A DNA stretch of 64,000 nt from Hypsibius dujardini (lineage: Eukaryota > Tardigrada > Eutardigrada > Parachela > Hypsibiidae). The stretch covers positions 23,463 to 87,462 of the forward strand of contig LRSR01004454.1 of NCBI GenBank assembly GCA_001579985.1, in the 5' to 3' direction. How positions within the stretch are numbered: position 1 is the first letter of the stretch; the number at the start of each line of letters is the position of its first letter. A program made the translations under genes and the position numbers. A model generated the notes under the pieces. It was given only the letters and a program-made list of their open reading frames with translations, was not told the DNA's origin and made no database searches. Positions 35,104-47,479 of this stretch are shown here, one piece after another.

Positions 35104-37926
35104 TTGACTAATTTTTTGCCTGTTTATTTACCTCAATTTTCTGTTTGCCAATATTTTTTACTGCATACGTTGCTTTGAGTTGCAGAATGGGACTGGCTGA
35201 TGTTTGCAAAGTCAGTCTAAAATCAATGCCTCAACAGTGTCAATATTCCTTCCTTTTACAATTCCTTCTCGTCACAGTGGCGCTTCGGCTGACGACTTTG
35301 TCGATAAGGAGAAGAGCCCCACGGGTATGGCGACCGGCGGAACCTTTCGCAGTTACGCAGAATTTACCTTGCGTCTCTGCATCTTCCATCGATGGTCCCA
35401 CATCACCGTCCTCCTGCAAACAAAGGCTTTCTCCAATTTCTACAGCGAAGTAGCCGACTCTCTGTTCCGTGCGGCTGCCGAATATTCTGGACGCTATCAC
35501 TTTGACGTGAATCTCAACATGTTTGATTTGGTGGACGAGTCCATGATTGCAGCCTTAAATCATGTCAAATATCGCAGTCGAGGTGGGTTATTCCCATTAC
35601 ACCTTCGTCGACGTTTAGCACTACCAATTTATTTAATTATATTTTTTTTCGCATTTTTGTATATGTAGTGATTGTAATTTTGGGACCTGGAGCCACCTGC
35701 CTGAGAATGCTGGTATGTAAGCTTTCCTTTTGATCAGAATCATCAAGTACATTATCTTGATAAATTAAATAATAATATTTGCAATTTTTTGAATTATGAC
35801 TATTTACAGTTGCTAGCAGAACGTGCGGAAGGATTAACCAACGGCGAATACGTAAGCTTAAAAAACGTTGTGACTTTATTTTCGTGTAACTCTGACGCAG
35901 ATGCTGGAAAAACGTCGTATCACTCAGGTCTTCATCGTCATTCAGCCGCAACAGCAGGGCTTTTACGGAAAAGCATCGGGGTTTAATAACCCCAACACAA
36001 CGGTATTTAATATAACCAAAATATAAACACAAATCGATACTGTTGGGATTTTTGAGCCTCAGGCTGCTCAAAAAGCTAAGAAAAGAAAAGGTTAATACTA
36101 GGTTGGCTGGATAAAAAGAAGAATAAAAGAACTTTCTGTCTTTTTTAGAATCTTGCTGCATTCCGATCGTTCCTATACGTGACCTTCAAGTCGCCATCCG
36201 GTGCAGCTGTCACTGACCTGAACCTGAAGCTGGTCCGGCAAGCCAAGGCTCTATATAATGTAACCTATGCGGCTGGCACTCAGGTGGGGTTTGCCTTTTT
36301 TTAATGCAATTTTAATTTTGGAATTGTTTAAAAAATCCTAGGCCGTTGTTTAAATTAATTTTTAATTTTTGTAATGGCGTCTTACGTTATTGTAGACCTC
36401 TTGGCTTCGCTTTTTTTAAATTGCAATTTGAATTGAATTGTTTAAACTAAAAATACAAGTAAAAACATATATTAGAAATAATAAATTATGTTGCATAACA
36501 TAATTTCATTTTAATGTATTATAAATGTTAAATTATATTCCATTAAATTAAATAATTTTATTAAACTATAGATATTACTAGAGACTCAGTTTTTTATTTC
36601 AGTAACATATTATTGTTATTAAACGTCTACCCGAAATAGTGTACTTATGACTTTTAATCTAAAGCCATTAGATGGATTTTCCGTAATGGCATCCTACGAC
36701 ATCGTGGATTTGTTGGCGGTCACCGTCAACGAAACTGCCGCCACAAGGGTTCGCGGATCTGGCTGGAGCGGTCGCCATCTCGCCGAACGGATGTCCAACC
36801 GGAACTTCTCCCTCACCGTTGGGGAGATGTACGTCAACGAAGAGGGTGTCCGGACGCTGGACTTGGACGTCTTTGCTTTCAACACCACTACAAATTCCAT
36901 GCAGGTACAACGTATATATATATATTTATTTTGCTATTGGCAGAGGCCAGAAATTATAGTCAACAATGATGTGGTCTCAACGCTCATATCACATGAACAC
37001 TCGACTTAGGTGGTGAATCCATGGAATCCGTCGGAAAACGGTCCGTCCGTGAACTGGGCTACTAACACTGGTCGACCGCCACTGGACGTACCAAAATGCG
37101 GATTTTCCGGGGAAGACGGTGATTGCGCACAGCAACGCCGTACGTCAAATCATACATTGCAGTCGGTTATTGTTTGATTTCTACATGTGTAGACTGCTTA
37201 TTAAAGTATTATATCGACATATCTATATTATATTACATATAATTATGTAATGACTTATAATATACGCTTTTTTCAATATGTATTGTGTGTATCAAGTATA
37301 TAATTATAAAAATAATTATTTAATGATTTATATAAACGATAAACGATTAACGATATATACTTATTTAATGAATAATAACATAAATAATTTCCATTATATA
37401 TACATAAATATCAATGTATACTTTAATATACTCAAATATATCTACATTTTTCGGCACATAACTACGTAATGAATGATAATATATACATTTTAATGTTAAA
37501 TATATATATGGTATATAAATATACAAATTGATTTTTGTTTTGCTTTCAACTTTGGCGTTGGTGTGGAAGCTTACATTTCGTATGGCTTGTCTGAATTGTG
37601 TGGCAACGCGACGGTTAACTTTAATTCTTCCTCTTTTTATCTACTTGTAATTAGGTGCTTCACTGCGGACCTTAATTTTAAGTGTCATATTAGGAGGCGG
37701 CACGCCAGCCATCATCGTGTTACTCTTGTTGTGGGCATTCGGGTGAGTGCGATATATCCCTCAAGTTATGTACGGAACACGAATTGGCGTGTATTTAAAT
37801 GAGATTGAGCTTTAGCTCCTTCCTTCCTACCCTTTTTGCAGACAATACAGGGCAGGACTGGAGAATGTCCAACTGCTCAATTCAGAGGAACTATCCACCC
37901 AACCACTTCCCAGCACCATATTATGA
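34588..37926 (+). CDS. Natriuretic-peptide-receptor-like protein 1 (no cyclase), 514 aa
   Basis: Twelve exons: 34588-34924, 35000-35038, 35186-35210, 35278-35582, 35669-35712, 35810-35851, 35928-36002, 36149-36283, 36665-36904, 37010-37139, 37655-37742, 37842-37926; all phases fit and the stop is TGA. The N-terminus has a signal peptide. Residues ~25-450 form an ANF-receptor (periplasmic-binding type I) ectodomain: LPYNFGMGTALVRTG, CEEVAGQAIRTLSEYYY, HRWSHITVLLQ, VIVILGPGATCLRML, FIVIQPQQQG, then YDIVDLLAVTVNETA. It ends in the juxtamembrane DVPKCGFSGEDGDC, the signature seen in NPR/receptor guanylate cyclases. A helix (LILSVILGGGTPAIIVLLLL) and a tail of ~30 residues (QYRAGLENVQLLNSEELSTQ...) follow. 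There is no kinase-homology or cyclase domain, as in the clearance receptor NPR-C, so a ligand-binding or signalling role without cGMP synthesis is inferred. A possible poly(A) signal AATAAA is at 38462. Confidence 0.85.
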
Positions 37927-39636
37927 AGGACTCGTCATCGTCCACTTCACAGTAGCCTTGAAGATCGGCCAAACCAAAGATGAAGCTATCATTTTAGCCG
38001 TTGAGGCTTACGCTTGTGATTTTTACACATACTCTTTAGATCGAGAACTAATTGCTACGATATTGTTATTCTCAGTTTCGAGAACTCACTTGTCAGCATG
38101 TACGTATTTTAATGCGTTTGCGTTTACAATACATACGTGCTGGTTCAGTTTCCGGCGCAATGACACGGAAAGATATTACGCATGTATTGGTGCAGGCGCG
38201 TGCTGATTGCAGTTGATTTTCCGTTTTAGACTAATTGTTAATTGGTTTGGATTGGTGCTCCCTAACAAGTCCGGCAAACAATCAACGTAAATTAATTTAA
38301 CTGGGCTCAGCATTGCATATATAAACTTATATACCTGTATATAATTGCATTTTATACGTATTTATTATTACTTATTTACCTATTTTTTTCTTTCGTTTTT
38401 ACAAGAGCGAAAATAGGGCATTCCTTCCATTTTCATCAAAGAACGAATAGTTCTTCAATAGAATAAAGACATCATTCCCAGCATCAATTCGCTCAGCTCG
38501 GATATCCCGGTCCTGGTTTCGAAAAATAGTATCAAAGCAATGATAAGGCGAGACATATGCAATAGCTGCATCACATTCACATTGATGGGGGAAACCTGGA
38601 AAGATTCCTATTCATGTGTAAAAATGTATACAATGTATGCTGGATGGCTGGTTCGTGGAAAACGTCCGCATTGTGTACCGGGCTGTTCTTCTCACGACCC
38701 ACGCTCACAAAAGCTGCTCTAATTTATTTTCTGTCCTTTTGCGAGCGGGCGACTTGATAAAACGGGCTTTTTGGTGAGCGGATTTGTGTGATCCTGCAGT
38801 TATTTGATTTATGATATATAATCTGCCGTCCATCTGACCATTTATATACATTCACGTCTACGTACTGGCCCTGTACATCTATCTAATCGAAGCCTGAAAA
38901 GGGCTAGGGGAAAAATGGTGGTGGTGAATTAGTAGCGTTGAAATATGAATGACGACTATGATCCCACAGATTGTTGATCCAAACAAACCAAAGCGCTCAA
39001 ACCATTTCATACGTAAATTAGACCCGTCAGTAAATAACTGGTTTGTACAATCTATGATGCGCTACTTGCCTCCGAATGACGTAATACATATTTTAATGAA
39101 AACGTAATTTAATAACTCTGAAATTTTGAATTGCGGTGCCAGTTCATACCATTAACATAAAACATTCCGGAGCCGCCAATAGATACTAAATTAAATTTCG
39201 AATATGGTAGCGAAAACAGAAAGAATACAGTATATTGAATTCCATAATTCTAATAAACTGTAAATAAAAAAAACCTGGAAGCTGTTCACGATCAAGGAAC
39301 GGGATGAAACAGGTTTGGGGTACAGCCATCAATTTTTTTCTAAATAAAAATAATTGCGTGGAAACAGAATGGTCTTTCTAAATAACACCACCACAAGTAC
39401 AGTATTTAAAAAAATCAATATTATTGAAATAGAACTTGTGTATGCCCTTCCCGAAACCTGATAACATCTGACACTGCGTGTATGTGTTCATGCGACCACG
39501 TTTTTGTATAATAATACAGTAATGCAAATAGCACGATCGCGCGTGTTTCACGCATCGACTAATAAGCACTGTCAAAAACGTGCCTGAAACTTAGATCGAC
39601 AATTAAATGAGGCAATTCACAGAAAGTTAAAACAAA
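37927..39636. other. 3' flank of receptor 1, duplicated at 50918-52530
   Basis: This contains the probable 3' UTR of receptor 1, with AATAAA at 38462-38467, and downstream spacer. It is matched by the flank of receptor 2, which has a 21-base internal tandem duplication (GAAGCTATCATTTTAACCGTT, 50943-50985). Open frames across it differ between copies by frameshifts, so I do not accept them as genes. Confidence 0.55.
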
Positions 39637-40060
39637 ATGGTCTTCGACATGATCCACACAGCAATCACGAAGCTTGGAAAATCTGTTCCTGCAGTTAATG
39701 TGGAAATCATCAGTCAACTACCGTACGATTTTGGGGTGGGCACGGCCCTCGTCCGGACAGGTTCGGCATTCGCGTTGGCTGTCGAGAAGGCTAATGTTCG
39801 ATGTGCCCGTTCTTAAACGTCACATTGCGATTGATGTACAACGCTTCTGATTGACACTGTGAGGAAGTCTCTGACCAAGGGATCCAAACATTTGCCGAGT
39901 ATTACTACCGGTAAACTGAACCGGAATCCGTTTATGGAATGATCGTTTCCCATAAGACCTTAACCTTCTCAAATCGTTCAGCGGTATTGAACTAATCGTT
40001 TCCTTGATGCTTGCAGAATGCTTCGATATAATAGGGACACAAAGTTTAGCGACAAAAAAC
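39637..40060 (+). pseudogene. Broken natriuretic-peptide-receptor-like gene, first exons only
   Basis: From about 39690 the sequence matches exon 1 of the receptor genes, closest to receptor 3 (NVEIISQLPYDFG, VGTALVRTG). Lesions: a one-base deletion near 39807-39815 shifts frame; TGA replaces an Arg codon at about 39852; TAA replaces a Lys codon at about 39913; and the exon 1 donor reads ATAAGACC where receptor 3 has GTAAGACC. Exon 2 (AATGCTTCGATA... after CTTGCAG) is recognisable at about 40017-40055. Exons 3-12 are absent. The sequence then runs into an unrelated open frame. Confidence 0.8.
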
Positions 40061-40381
40061 TTCAACGAACTTCTTGTTACTGTGAAAACAAATAATCAGT
40101 ACTACTACTTCATGAAAGACTGCAACCCTAAAATACTAGAGAATGTAAAAGCCAAGTGTGAGATAAACGAAGTAAAAAAGCTGTGTCTGGCTTATATGAG
40201 TACTGCGAGTACAATATTTCCATGGGTCATGCTAAACGTAAGTAAAAACTATCTGGTTGACAAAGAAAACAATATGCATTGTAACGACCCTACACGGCGT
40301 CTCAGGAACCCAAGTGGATTTTTTCGTTTAATCAACGCAAACGCACACAGTAGTGATAAAAAGGGGAAAGAGAAAACTTAA
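40056..40381 (+). other. Unidentified open stretch fused to the broken receptor
   Basis: Directly after the relic of receptor exon 2, where the functional copies have a splice donor, the frame stays open for ~108 codons to TAA at 40379-40381. The composition is protein-like, with Lys, Asn and Cys and strings such as NNQYYYFMKDC and LCLAYMSTASTIFPW. I recognise no domain. It could be chance, a transposon remnant or a captured exon. Confidence 0.25.
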
Positions 40382-41821
40382 CTAAGTCTACCGCCCGCAC
40401 CTCGTCGTTGCTGCGCCTTAAATACATGATCGAAATAAAAGAATTAGACTGAAGCGATAAATGATTAGGGAGCGTTGCCTTCCCGCGCCCTGATCACGAG
40501 CTAAACAATAAGTGCAAAAAAACGCTAAACGAACTACAGTAGAATGAGTGATGGGTCCGGAGTCCGGTCAGTCAGAGGGTTGGCTGAGGGACACGCCAGT
40601 GACACGTTAAGAACACGCTAGTGACACGTAACAGCATTACTTGAAGAGAGATACAAAAGAAGAAAAAGAAAGACATGATACCTTTTAACGAGTCTAAGAA
40701 TAAATGTGATATAGAGGAGAAAAAAAACTATAGACGAACTATATAAACAATTATATGCCGGAGTGTGAGACGGAGGTAATTAGGAAACAAATTATTAGTA
40801 GACGGACTAAAACATATAACGAAGAGATCCAGAAGTGTATACCGGATAAATATTGGCAGTTCTTTAGTTTGGAGTAGTTTTTTATTTGTTCATTCGCTGG
40901 TCTCCTTGAAATTCAGTACACATAAGCATAAGCACTTTGATGTCAGAAATACCAAAAACCAAGTTGCTAAAAGGCATCCCTTAGTATTCAAAAGGAAATA
41001 CAGCTTGTTTAAGTGATTGCGCTAGTAAGCGTTTCGATTTTTCATCTCAAACAAATCTTCATCCAAAATTTTTTTATTCTTAGATTAATTTTTTTGGATG
41101 ACATTCATGACCTGAATTTTCTCAGAACGTTTGTTTGCTTTTAATATCTGAATGACGTGGTCGATTTATCGTTCTCCTTTTTGCTGCGTATATGTACTTC
41201 GCTTTTTCTTTGGTGAAACAGCTTTCAATGTGTATATAATAGGTGGTTGAGTTTGCTGTTTACGTTGCATTCCTTTTTGGGTTGATCAATCTCTTGATTG
41301 AAAATTTGTGAAGATCACTAAGGATGCGGGGTGTTGGTAAGTTGCTTGATTGAAGACGAAGGCGCATTTCAGTGGGTAAGTGCTTTTGTACGCACATCTG
41401 GGGCAATATATCATATAAGGTATCGCTCTTAGCAACAGAAGTGTTACAAAATTTCTTATCCCATTCCATGCTTTACTGGTAAAAATATTTTATATCCGTC
41501 AGGTCAGATAGAATAGGCTCAAATCATAAATTGCGATCATGGTCGTCGAATAAACGTTCGAAAATCATAGCTGTTTCTTTTTACCATTTGTTACGAATGA
41601 ATATAGCGTGTCTCCCAAAATACTAACGGCACCTAACAGAAAGTATCAGATAAAGATGTGGATGCTATGACGTCTGAATCGGCGTCAACTGAATCGACAA
41701 CTAAATATGTTTACACTAATCAGAAAATCATGTACATGTACGTATTTTCAATACGTAAACAAACAGATGGCTCTATTGCGCCTGCCTCTGTGCGATAATG
41801 GAGAATTGATTGATTGCAATA

Positions 41822-42542
41822 GAGAGGTTGAAGCATTTTCGGCGTAAGAGTGGCGTAAGAGTAGCGTAAGAGTAGCGTAAGAGTAGCGTATGAAAAGTGT
41901 ACGCTTGGTCTACGGAGGACAGGTTGAAGCAGTCGGCGTAGCGTTAACGTAAGGTAACCTTAAGCAATGCTCTCCTTGAATTCTGCGTCATTTTTGGAAA
42001 ATACCAGCTCGTAAAACCGAGTATTTCTGCAATTCCATCATTCGATTTCATTTTCTCGTGTCTCTGTTTCCTATCATAAAGTACAAATCCCTTCTGCTTA
42101 GGGATGGCATCAAATGTCAAATTTCAATTTCAAATCAAATCAAATTATGTTTCATGGCAAAAAGGAGTGATAAGAAATCAAATGATCAAATGATCAAATG
42201 ACTTTCAAAATCAAATCAAATCAAACTGTAGCTTTATGTCATTTAGTGCGCCACAAAAATCGGCCTCTAAATTTTCTATTTCAGTTGAGTTCATCTTTTT
42301 CTACAACCCAGGTGGCTAGTTGCTACTATTGCTTAGAATTTTGAGTCAAATCCAGTAAATTGACCAGCGTTAAGTATACTGAATTGTCCTTACACCATGC
42401 TTACGTCGCCGCGTAAGGCCCACTGCTCCTTACAACGGGGGTAACGCATGCGACGTAAGAGGTAAGTTTAGCCACGCCCGCGCACGATTTCAATTGGTCG
42501 ATTTCTTTACGCTTACTCTTACGCGCGTTGCTTCAACCTCTC
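41822..42542. mobile_element. TA-flanked non-autonomous DNA element, 721 bp
   Basis: The element begins GAGAGGTTGAAGCA and ends with its complement TGCTTCAACCTCTC, with TA on both sides (41820-41821 and 42543-42544). Subterminal copies of GCGTAAGAGTA are repeated about four times at the left end (41841-41890) and appear inverted at the right end (TTACGCTTACTCTTACGC). The interior is non-coding and contains a CAAATC-rich tract. Short terminal repeats plus subterminal motif arrays are typical of MITEs. Confidence 0.8.
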
Positions 42543-42579
42543 TAATATTTATTTATGGTATCAGAAAAGCGGCAAGTGC

Positions 42580-42735
42580 GGTTTGCGGCGGATTTGAAAC
42601 GTTAAACCGCAACCGCGAAGATGGAAACCGCGGCCCGCACCGCAGCCCGCGAACAAGCCCAAACCGCACCGCCGCAGCCCGCGCGGCGGGCTGCGGCGGT
42701 GCGGTGCGGGCTGCGGTGCGGTTTGCAGGGCTCTA
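42580..42735. repeat. GC-rich hairpin and CCGCA/GCCCG repeats
   Basis: Within strongly AT-rich surroundings this short block is built from repeats of AACCGC, GCACCG and GCAGCCCGCG. It centres on a perfect inverted repeat: CCGCACCGCCGCAGCCCG (from 42664) with its complement CGGGCTGCGGCGGTGCGG (to about 42704). It lies immediately outside the right end of the 721-bp element. Confidence 0.85.
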
Positions 42736-43619
42736 ATTGTGACAGTAATTTTGCGGAAATCACCCGTTTATTGACGATAAAGTTGTGCTTATGGAAAGAT
42801 GTTCGCTTATTGCATTTGTGTGTCTAAATATCTCAATACCTAGCATGGAAAAGGGAAGGGCCTGTCCTTTTCTAAACTTGTGCCTGCATCTTTGCCCCGT
42901 TTGTTTTCCGTGTCAGTTTAAAGTGACAGGTCCTAGTCCTACCGGTAGAATTCTAGGTTGACATACACGGATAATAATAATTGTTTATTAAACTGACAAA
43001 CGAAAAATGAAAATAATTAAAGATCTCGTCAAACATTACTCGCATTTTTGTTTAAATAGAACAATAAACGCACATTCACAGTCACAAGACACTATATTAC
43101 GTAAACTGACAAAAAAAACAAGTAGATCGACACATAAACGTTAATATAATTATTGTATACTAAATAGATGGATTATAAGCAGAGCCTAATAGAATTTATA
43201 TTCCTTTGCATTTTGCCTCTGCCTTTGAGACTGTTCAGTTTTGTGTCTCAGTAAGTGTTTTTGTCTATTCTCTGTAGTTTGAACTGTAGCAGTGTTTATG
43301 TCTGTGTCTGCAGCCTAATACGTGCTCGAATCTGTGTGTATGTCTGAGTCTGAATTTACTTTGTCTGGATATGTATCTGCATTTTTTTCTGTGATGCAGG
43401 ATTATAATTGTAAAAAATCACTCAAATAAATCACTCAAAAAATCAATTAGGCTAGCACTGGCCTAATGACTCAATGGATAAACGGTCACCAACGTGTTTA
43501 CGCTTTTGTTCTGGACTAAAATCTCGCAATTAAGGAGTTAGAGTAATTAAAATTGCCCTTGAAAGGAAAGCTCATTCTTGTGGGAGGTCCGATTGTGAAA
43601 GCCAAGAGTTTTCCAAAAG

Positions 43620-44340
43620 TCAGATTGATTGAGTCAGTAACTGGTCCGGTATCCATCGGCCTGAATCACTTTTTCCATAGTGCTGTCATGGAGGTATACA
43701 GTTTCTCACACGATTTCGGCATGCAGTGTTTATGCCATAGTTCTGTGACAACATTCTGTAGATTTTCTAAATTCTCTATTTCACAAAATAAAATTGCATC
43801 CTTCATAATACCCCACACGTTCTCAATGGGGCTCATATCGGGGCTCTCACTCGGCCAAAAGGAAACAACCATTCCTTTTTTCTAACAAAGCAGTTAACTG
43901 ACCACATGTGTGGATGCTCGCTCTATCCCGTTGAAAGATTGTGTCTACGTCTCGTTTATCTGCAAGGAATTCACATGAGATCAAAATCAATATCGATTCG
44001 AATCGAAAATTTTTACGGACCTCCCCCTTCTCAGTCATCAAGGGAAAAGCAAACTTCGTCGAAAAACAGCCATCGATGAAATAAATCTGAGTTGATGATA
44101 AATAAACGCAGTTAATTTTGACATCATTCCAAGCGGTTGGACATATGCGCCGTACTAATCACATCCTTGACGAGCCTAACTTGTTGAATTTTTAGATCTG
44201 CGACGCATAGTGCGGGTTGACATATCAATCACTTCGTATTCGGCAATTACACTCCAAATTTTTTGCTGTTGATCTAGCGAAAAGTAAAAGTTAGATTAGC
44301 AATGGATTTATTCTAGACAGCGTTGCTTTTTTGTGACACT
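43620..44340 (-). pseudogene. Tc1/mariner transposase relic
   Basis: On the minus strand, fragments spread over two or more frames match the order of a Tc1-type DDE transposase. FQRDRASIHTCGQLTALLEK (near 43945-43886) fits the FQQDNAP-H block before the second catalytic Asp region. WPSESPDMSPIENVWG (near 43855-43808) is the hallmark SPDLNPIENVW block, and HKHCMPKSCEKLYTSM closes the C-terminus. A frameshift separates the two blocks, and the upstream part (44340-44040) contains several stops. It is a dead element. I did not find its terminal repeats. Confidence 0.8.
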
Positions 44341-46240
44341 CCTCGTCGCCTTTGCTGTAATAGCAATCCCGTCAATCCGTCATAATTTTTACAGATCCGG
44401 AAAGCCCAGTTAATTATGCCCAAAGTCTTTCCCAATTTTGCTGTATGAAATTTTACACCCGTAATTGTGCTGCTTTAACAATTTCAAATGGAATTCTCAT
44501 CCATTGCGGCCTTTCACTAAATTAATAACGAAATACTTAAACAATGTGAAATGTGCAGAGTTAAATATTTCATGTACTGCAGATTGCACATGTGGTTTTG
44601 TAGCCACATTTCTGCTTCGAATCAAAACTTTTTTGAATAGTCTGCAGCTTTGTGATAACAAATTGCCTTTTGATAAATTGAGCGTTCAGATTTTTTTGGC
44701 TAAAGGTACATGCTTAACTAGTCCGTACGCCAGCTAAAACATTGAATCCGTTTTTGATAGCAAGATTTCGTGACCAACATCTCCTAAAGTGCATAGGTAA
44801 ATTATAAAGCCTCCGTCCTTACTAGAACGGAAGAACCTGAACATGCAAGCTATCAGACGGAATAATAGAAGAGAAATAGTGGGAAGATTTTATTGGCAGA
44901 GGAGATTAGAGGTGAAAGGAAGGAACTGTCCAAATTACTGTAGAACACACGCTTATATAATGAGGGATAAAGATAGTACCTGATTTATCGTACTAGTTCC
45001 TGCCGACATGGCGGAACTGTGTACGTGAAAACAGCTGAATAAGTATATTATAGAATGTAAGGGTAGATAGGAATTAGTTAACTAGGTAGATAGACTATAC
45101 TATGAGTAAGTCTTGCGCAACTGTTGGGTACCACCCAACAAAATATACCATGCATATCTTGTTTCTGGTACAATAGTTTTAAAATAGGACACACGCCGCA
45201 CATTTTTTTAATGGCCTTGCGTGTTCATTAAACCTTTTGACATGAAAGTCTCCAATAATGTCGGGAATAGAATTCAGATGGAATGCACGTGTGCTGGAAG
45301 GGTTTAAAAATAGAACGTAAGTGAAGTCTGAATCAGGTAGGTAAAGCAAATTGTCAATCTTGGTTGTGGATAAAAGGAAAAGCACATTAATATGCGAAAT
45401 GACAAAACCTCAGCAAAAATTTTCAAAGATCCGTGGACATACGGTAGTAAATCTCCCGATTTGCGAAACTGAGCCGGCCAATTGTGTACTCTACTGTTAG
45501 GAACATGTGAAAAAAGCAAAGCACCACGGACTACTGATAATCAAGAATGAGCTAGTGGTGGTAGAGAAACAACAAGGATTATGCCGACAGCAACAGCTAT
45601 TTGACAACAGTATGAACATGTTTGATTTCAAACTGAACCAAATGATTGACAAGAAAGAGTGAAAGAACGCCGACAACAATATTTTTTGTTTGAACAAATC
45701 ATGACCGCCCCGTGGGCCAAGAATAACCTAAGTTAACGCAAGAAAGCGGGCTCATGTAGTCAAAGCCTATTTGTTTTTGTGAACGGGTGTGATCATGTTT
45801 CATCGTTTTCACCATTGTACCAGTAAGAATAAGAACAGCCTGCAATATCCCCATTTCGGCTTTCCTGAGTACATTTTGTAGCAGTAATTGAAAACGGAAT
45901 GTTAATAAAAAAAATCACACGCTAACGCAAGGAAGCTACTGGGAAGAATTTTTTGGAACCTTGACACTCCAAATATACCTATAAAGCGATTGAACTAGTC
46001 TGCGGTGAATTAAAAACGCAATGGCGCTTGAACGAAAACACCACAGAGAGATGTTGATGTTATAAAACTAGTTAAGGAGGTTTGAAAATGCTAAAATGTC
46101 ATGATGTCAACTAATGGGACCCTGAAATGATCTGAAATCAGCTTCAATTTAAAATGGCAAAAATACTACATAATGGCCAGTTCTCAAAGAGACAATTTTA
46201 GGTGAAAACAGACAAACGGGCTGCATTGATAACTTGAACG
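44341..46240. other. Spacer, no gene seen
   Basis: This is AT-rich sequence between the transposase relic and a degenerate repeat block. Short open frames lack splice-consistent continuation or recognisable composition, and no repeat structure was resolved by eye. Confidence 0.35.
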
Positions 46241-46640
46241 ACGTGAATAACATGTGTTAAGGTCAGAACGTTGACAACTTCAGCAAAGTAGGGTAATGTT
46301 AAAAACATGGACCAACGCCAGCAACGTGGGGAAACGTTCGGAACTGGGGGAAACAATAACAACCTAGAGCCACGTAAGCATCGTGTGGGCGAAGCTACCA
46401 ACGTGTCGCAGCGTCATCAACATGGAGCAATGTCTGCAAGGTGGGGCAAAATCAGCAACTTAGGTCAACGTAAGCAACATGTGGCATTGTGGGCAACATG
46501 TGCAACGAGGGACAACGTCAACAACGCTGAGCAATATCCGCAACGCCAATCAGTTGGGATCATGTGCAGCTGCATAGATGAAAGAACATCATGGAAAGCC
46601 GTTAATTTCGTTCCAAACCCCAAACGTTGTGTGTAGGCAA
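46241..46640. repeat. Degenerate CAACGTG/GCAAC minisatellite-like block
   Basis: The sequence is built from loosely repeated units of 12 to 18 bases around CAACGTG, AACATG and GCAAC (for example near 46308-46330, 46401-46420 and 46455-46510). Units are strongly diverged. A 109-codon open frame across it (46307-46636) is rich in Gln, Asn, His and Arg, and follows from the repeat rather than from a gene. Confidence 0.55.
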
Positions 46641-47479
46641 GATATCCCGCTGCGCAACACGTGGAACGCGTGCATCATAAGAAAAAAATGGTCTCTATGA
46701 AAATGGACGTGTACAAATTTGGCCATACCTAACTAATTGGCCCAAGCCAAAATTGGTTCCCTATATAGAAAAAAGTGGTAAGCGTGTCTTTAGCGAACGC
46801 AAAGCGTTCACTTACCAAAAGAACATGGTTCCCGCATGAATCACCGGTATGTCAAAGATCTCTTATGCAGTCCATGAAATCACAAGAAAGAACTGTTATG
46901 CAACCTATGAAATCACAGGCTATACAGTAGTAGCTTTTAGCTAAATTCAAGGTCGAACGTCAGACCGTTTCGAGACCTTGACACGGGTACTAACGTTGTT
47001 AAAATTTCTCTTGATCACATGTGGCACAATACGTGGGAGGTTATAGAGCCGTAACATTCACAGAGGCCATTTGCAAAATTGCAGTGCAACTGTTCCGGAG
47101 GCACACTTTGACGCGATCGTTTTATTAAGGTTCTGATACGTGAGCAGCGTGCTAAGGGAACTCTGGATTCAGCTCGGTGATCTAGAAGCTAAGATATACA
47201 CCTTTCCTGAGCGGTAATTTGCATGGAAATATGCCGTTCAATCACAATTGTGCAACCAGATCCATTACAATTTTCGTTTTTACATCGACACCGCATATCA
47301 CATTAGGGACTTCCGTTAATGATTACTGCAATACCCCCCCCCCCGACGAATATCAGTAGGTTGAGAATGGCACTTTAGAAGCCTAGAACAAGGCTAATCC
47401 TTCCGTTTCGTTGTATTTTTAAATTTTTTATATTCTGAAACTTTAGTTTTGTTGTCTGACAAACTGTTCGCAAGAAAGG

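Larger units (their letters stand above)
40382..43550. other. Repeat-rich spacer without genes
   Basis: No gene is supported in this region. It holds short GACACG-type direct repeats (40590-40630), a TA-flanked element (41822-42542), CAAAT/ATCAAATG microsatellite-like sequence (42112-42230) and a GC-rich hairpin (42600-42735). The GC-rich part produces open frames that are artefacts of its composition. Confidence 0.5.

Noticed and set aside
35881-35930. Alternative acceptor CTGACGCAG|ATGCTGGAA for receptor 1 exon 7, adding nine residues
   Set aside because: Receptor 3 places the homologous exon start directly at its AFVIVQPQQQ, matching the TCACTCAG acceptor (35927) in receptor 1. It remains possible as a minor variant.
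37799-38206. Open frame of 135 codons after receptor 1, with a similar one after receptor 2 (50809-51189)
   Set aside because: Comparison of the two copies shows frame-breaking indels. The first part is the receptor's last exon in another frame and the rest is probable 3' UTR.
42494-42827. Ala/Arg/Pro-rich open frames over the GC-rich block
   Set aside because: They arise from a GC-rich palindrome, which is open in several frames on both strands.
46307-46636. 109-codon Gln/Asn/His-rich open frame
   Set aside because: It lies entirely in degenerate CAACGTG/GCAAC repeats, with no splice partners or recognisable domain.
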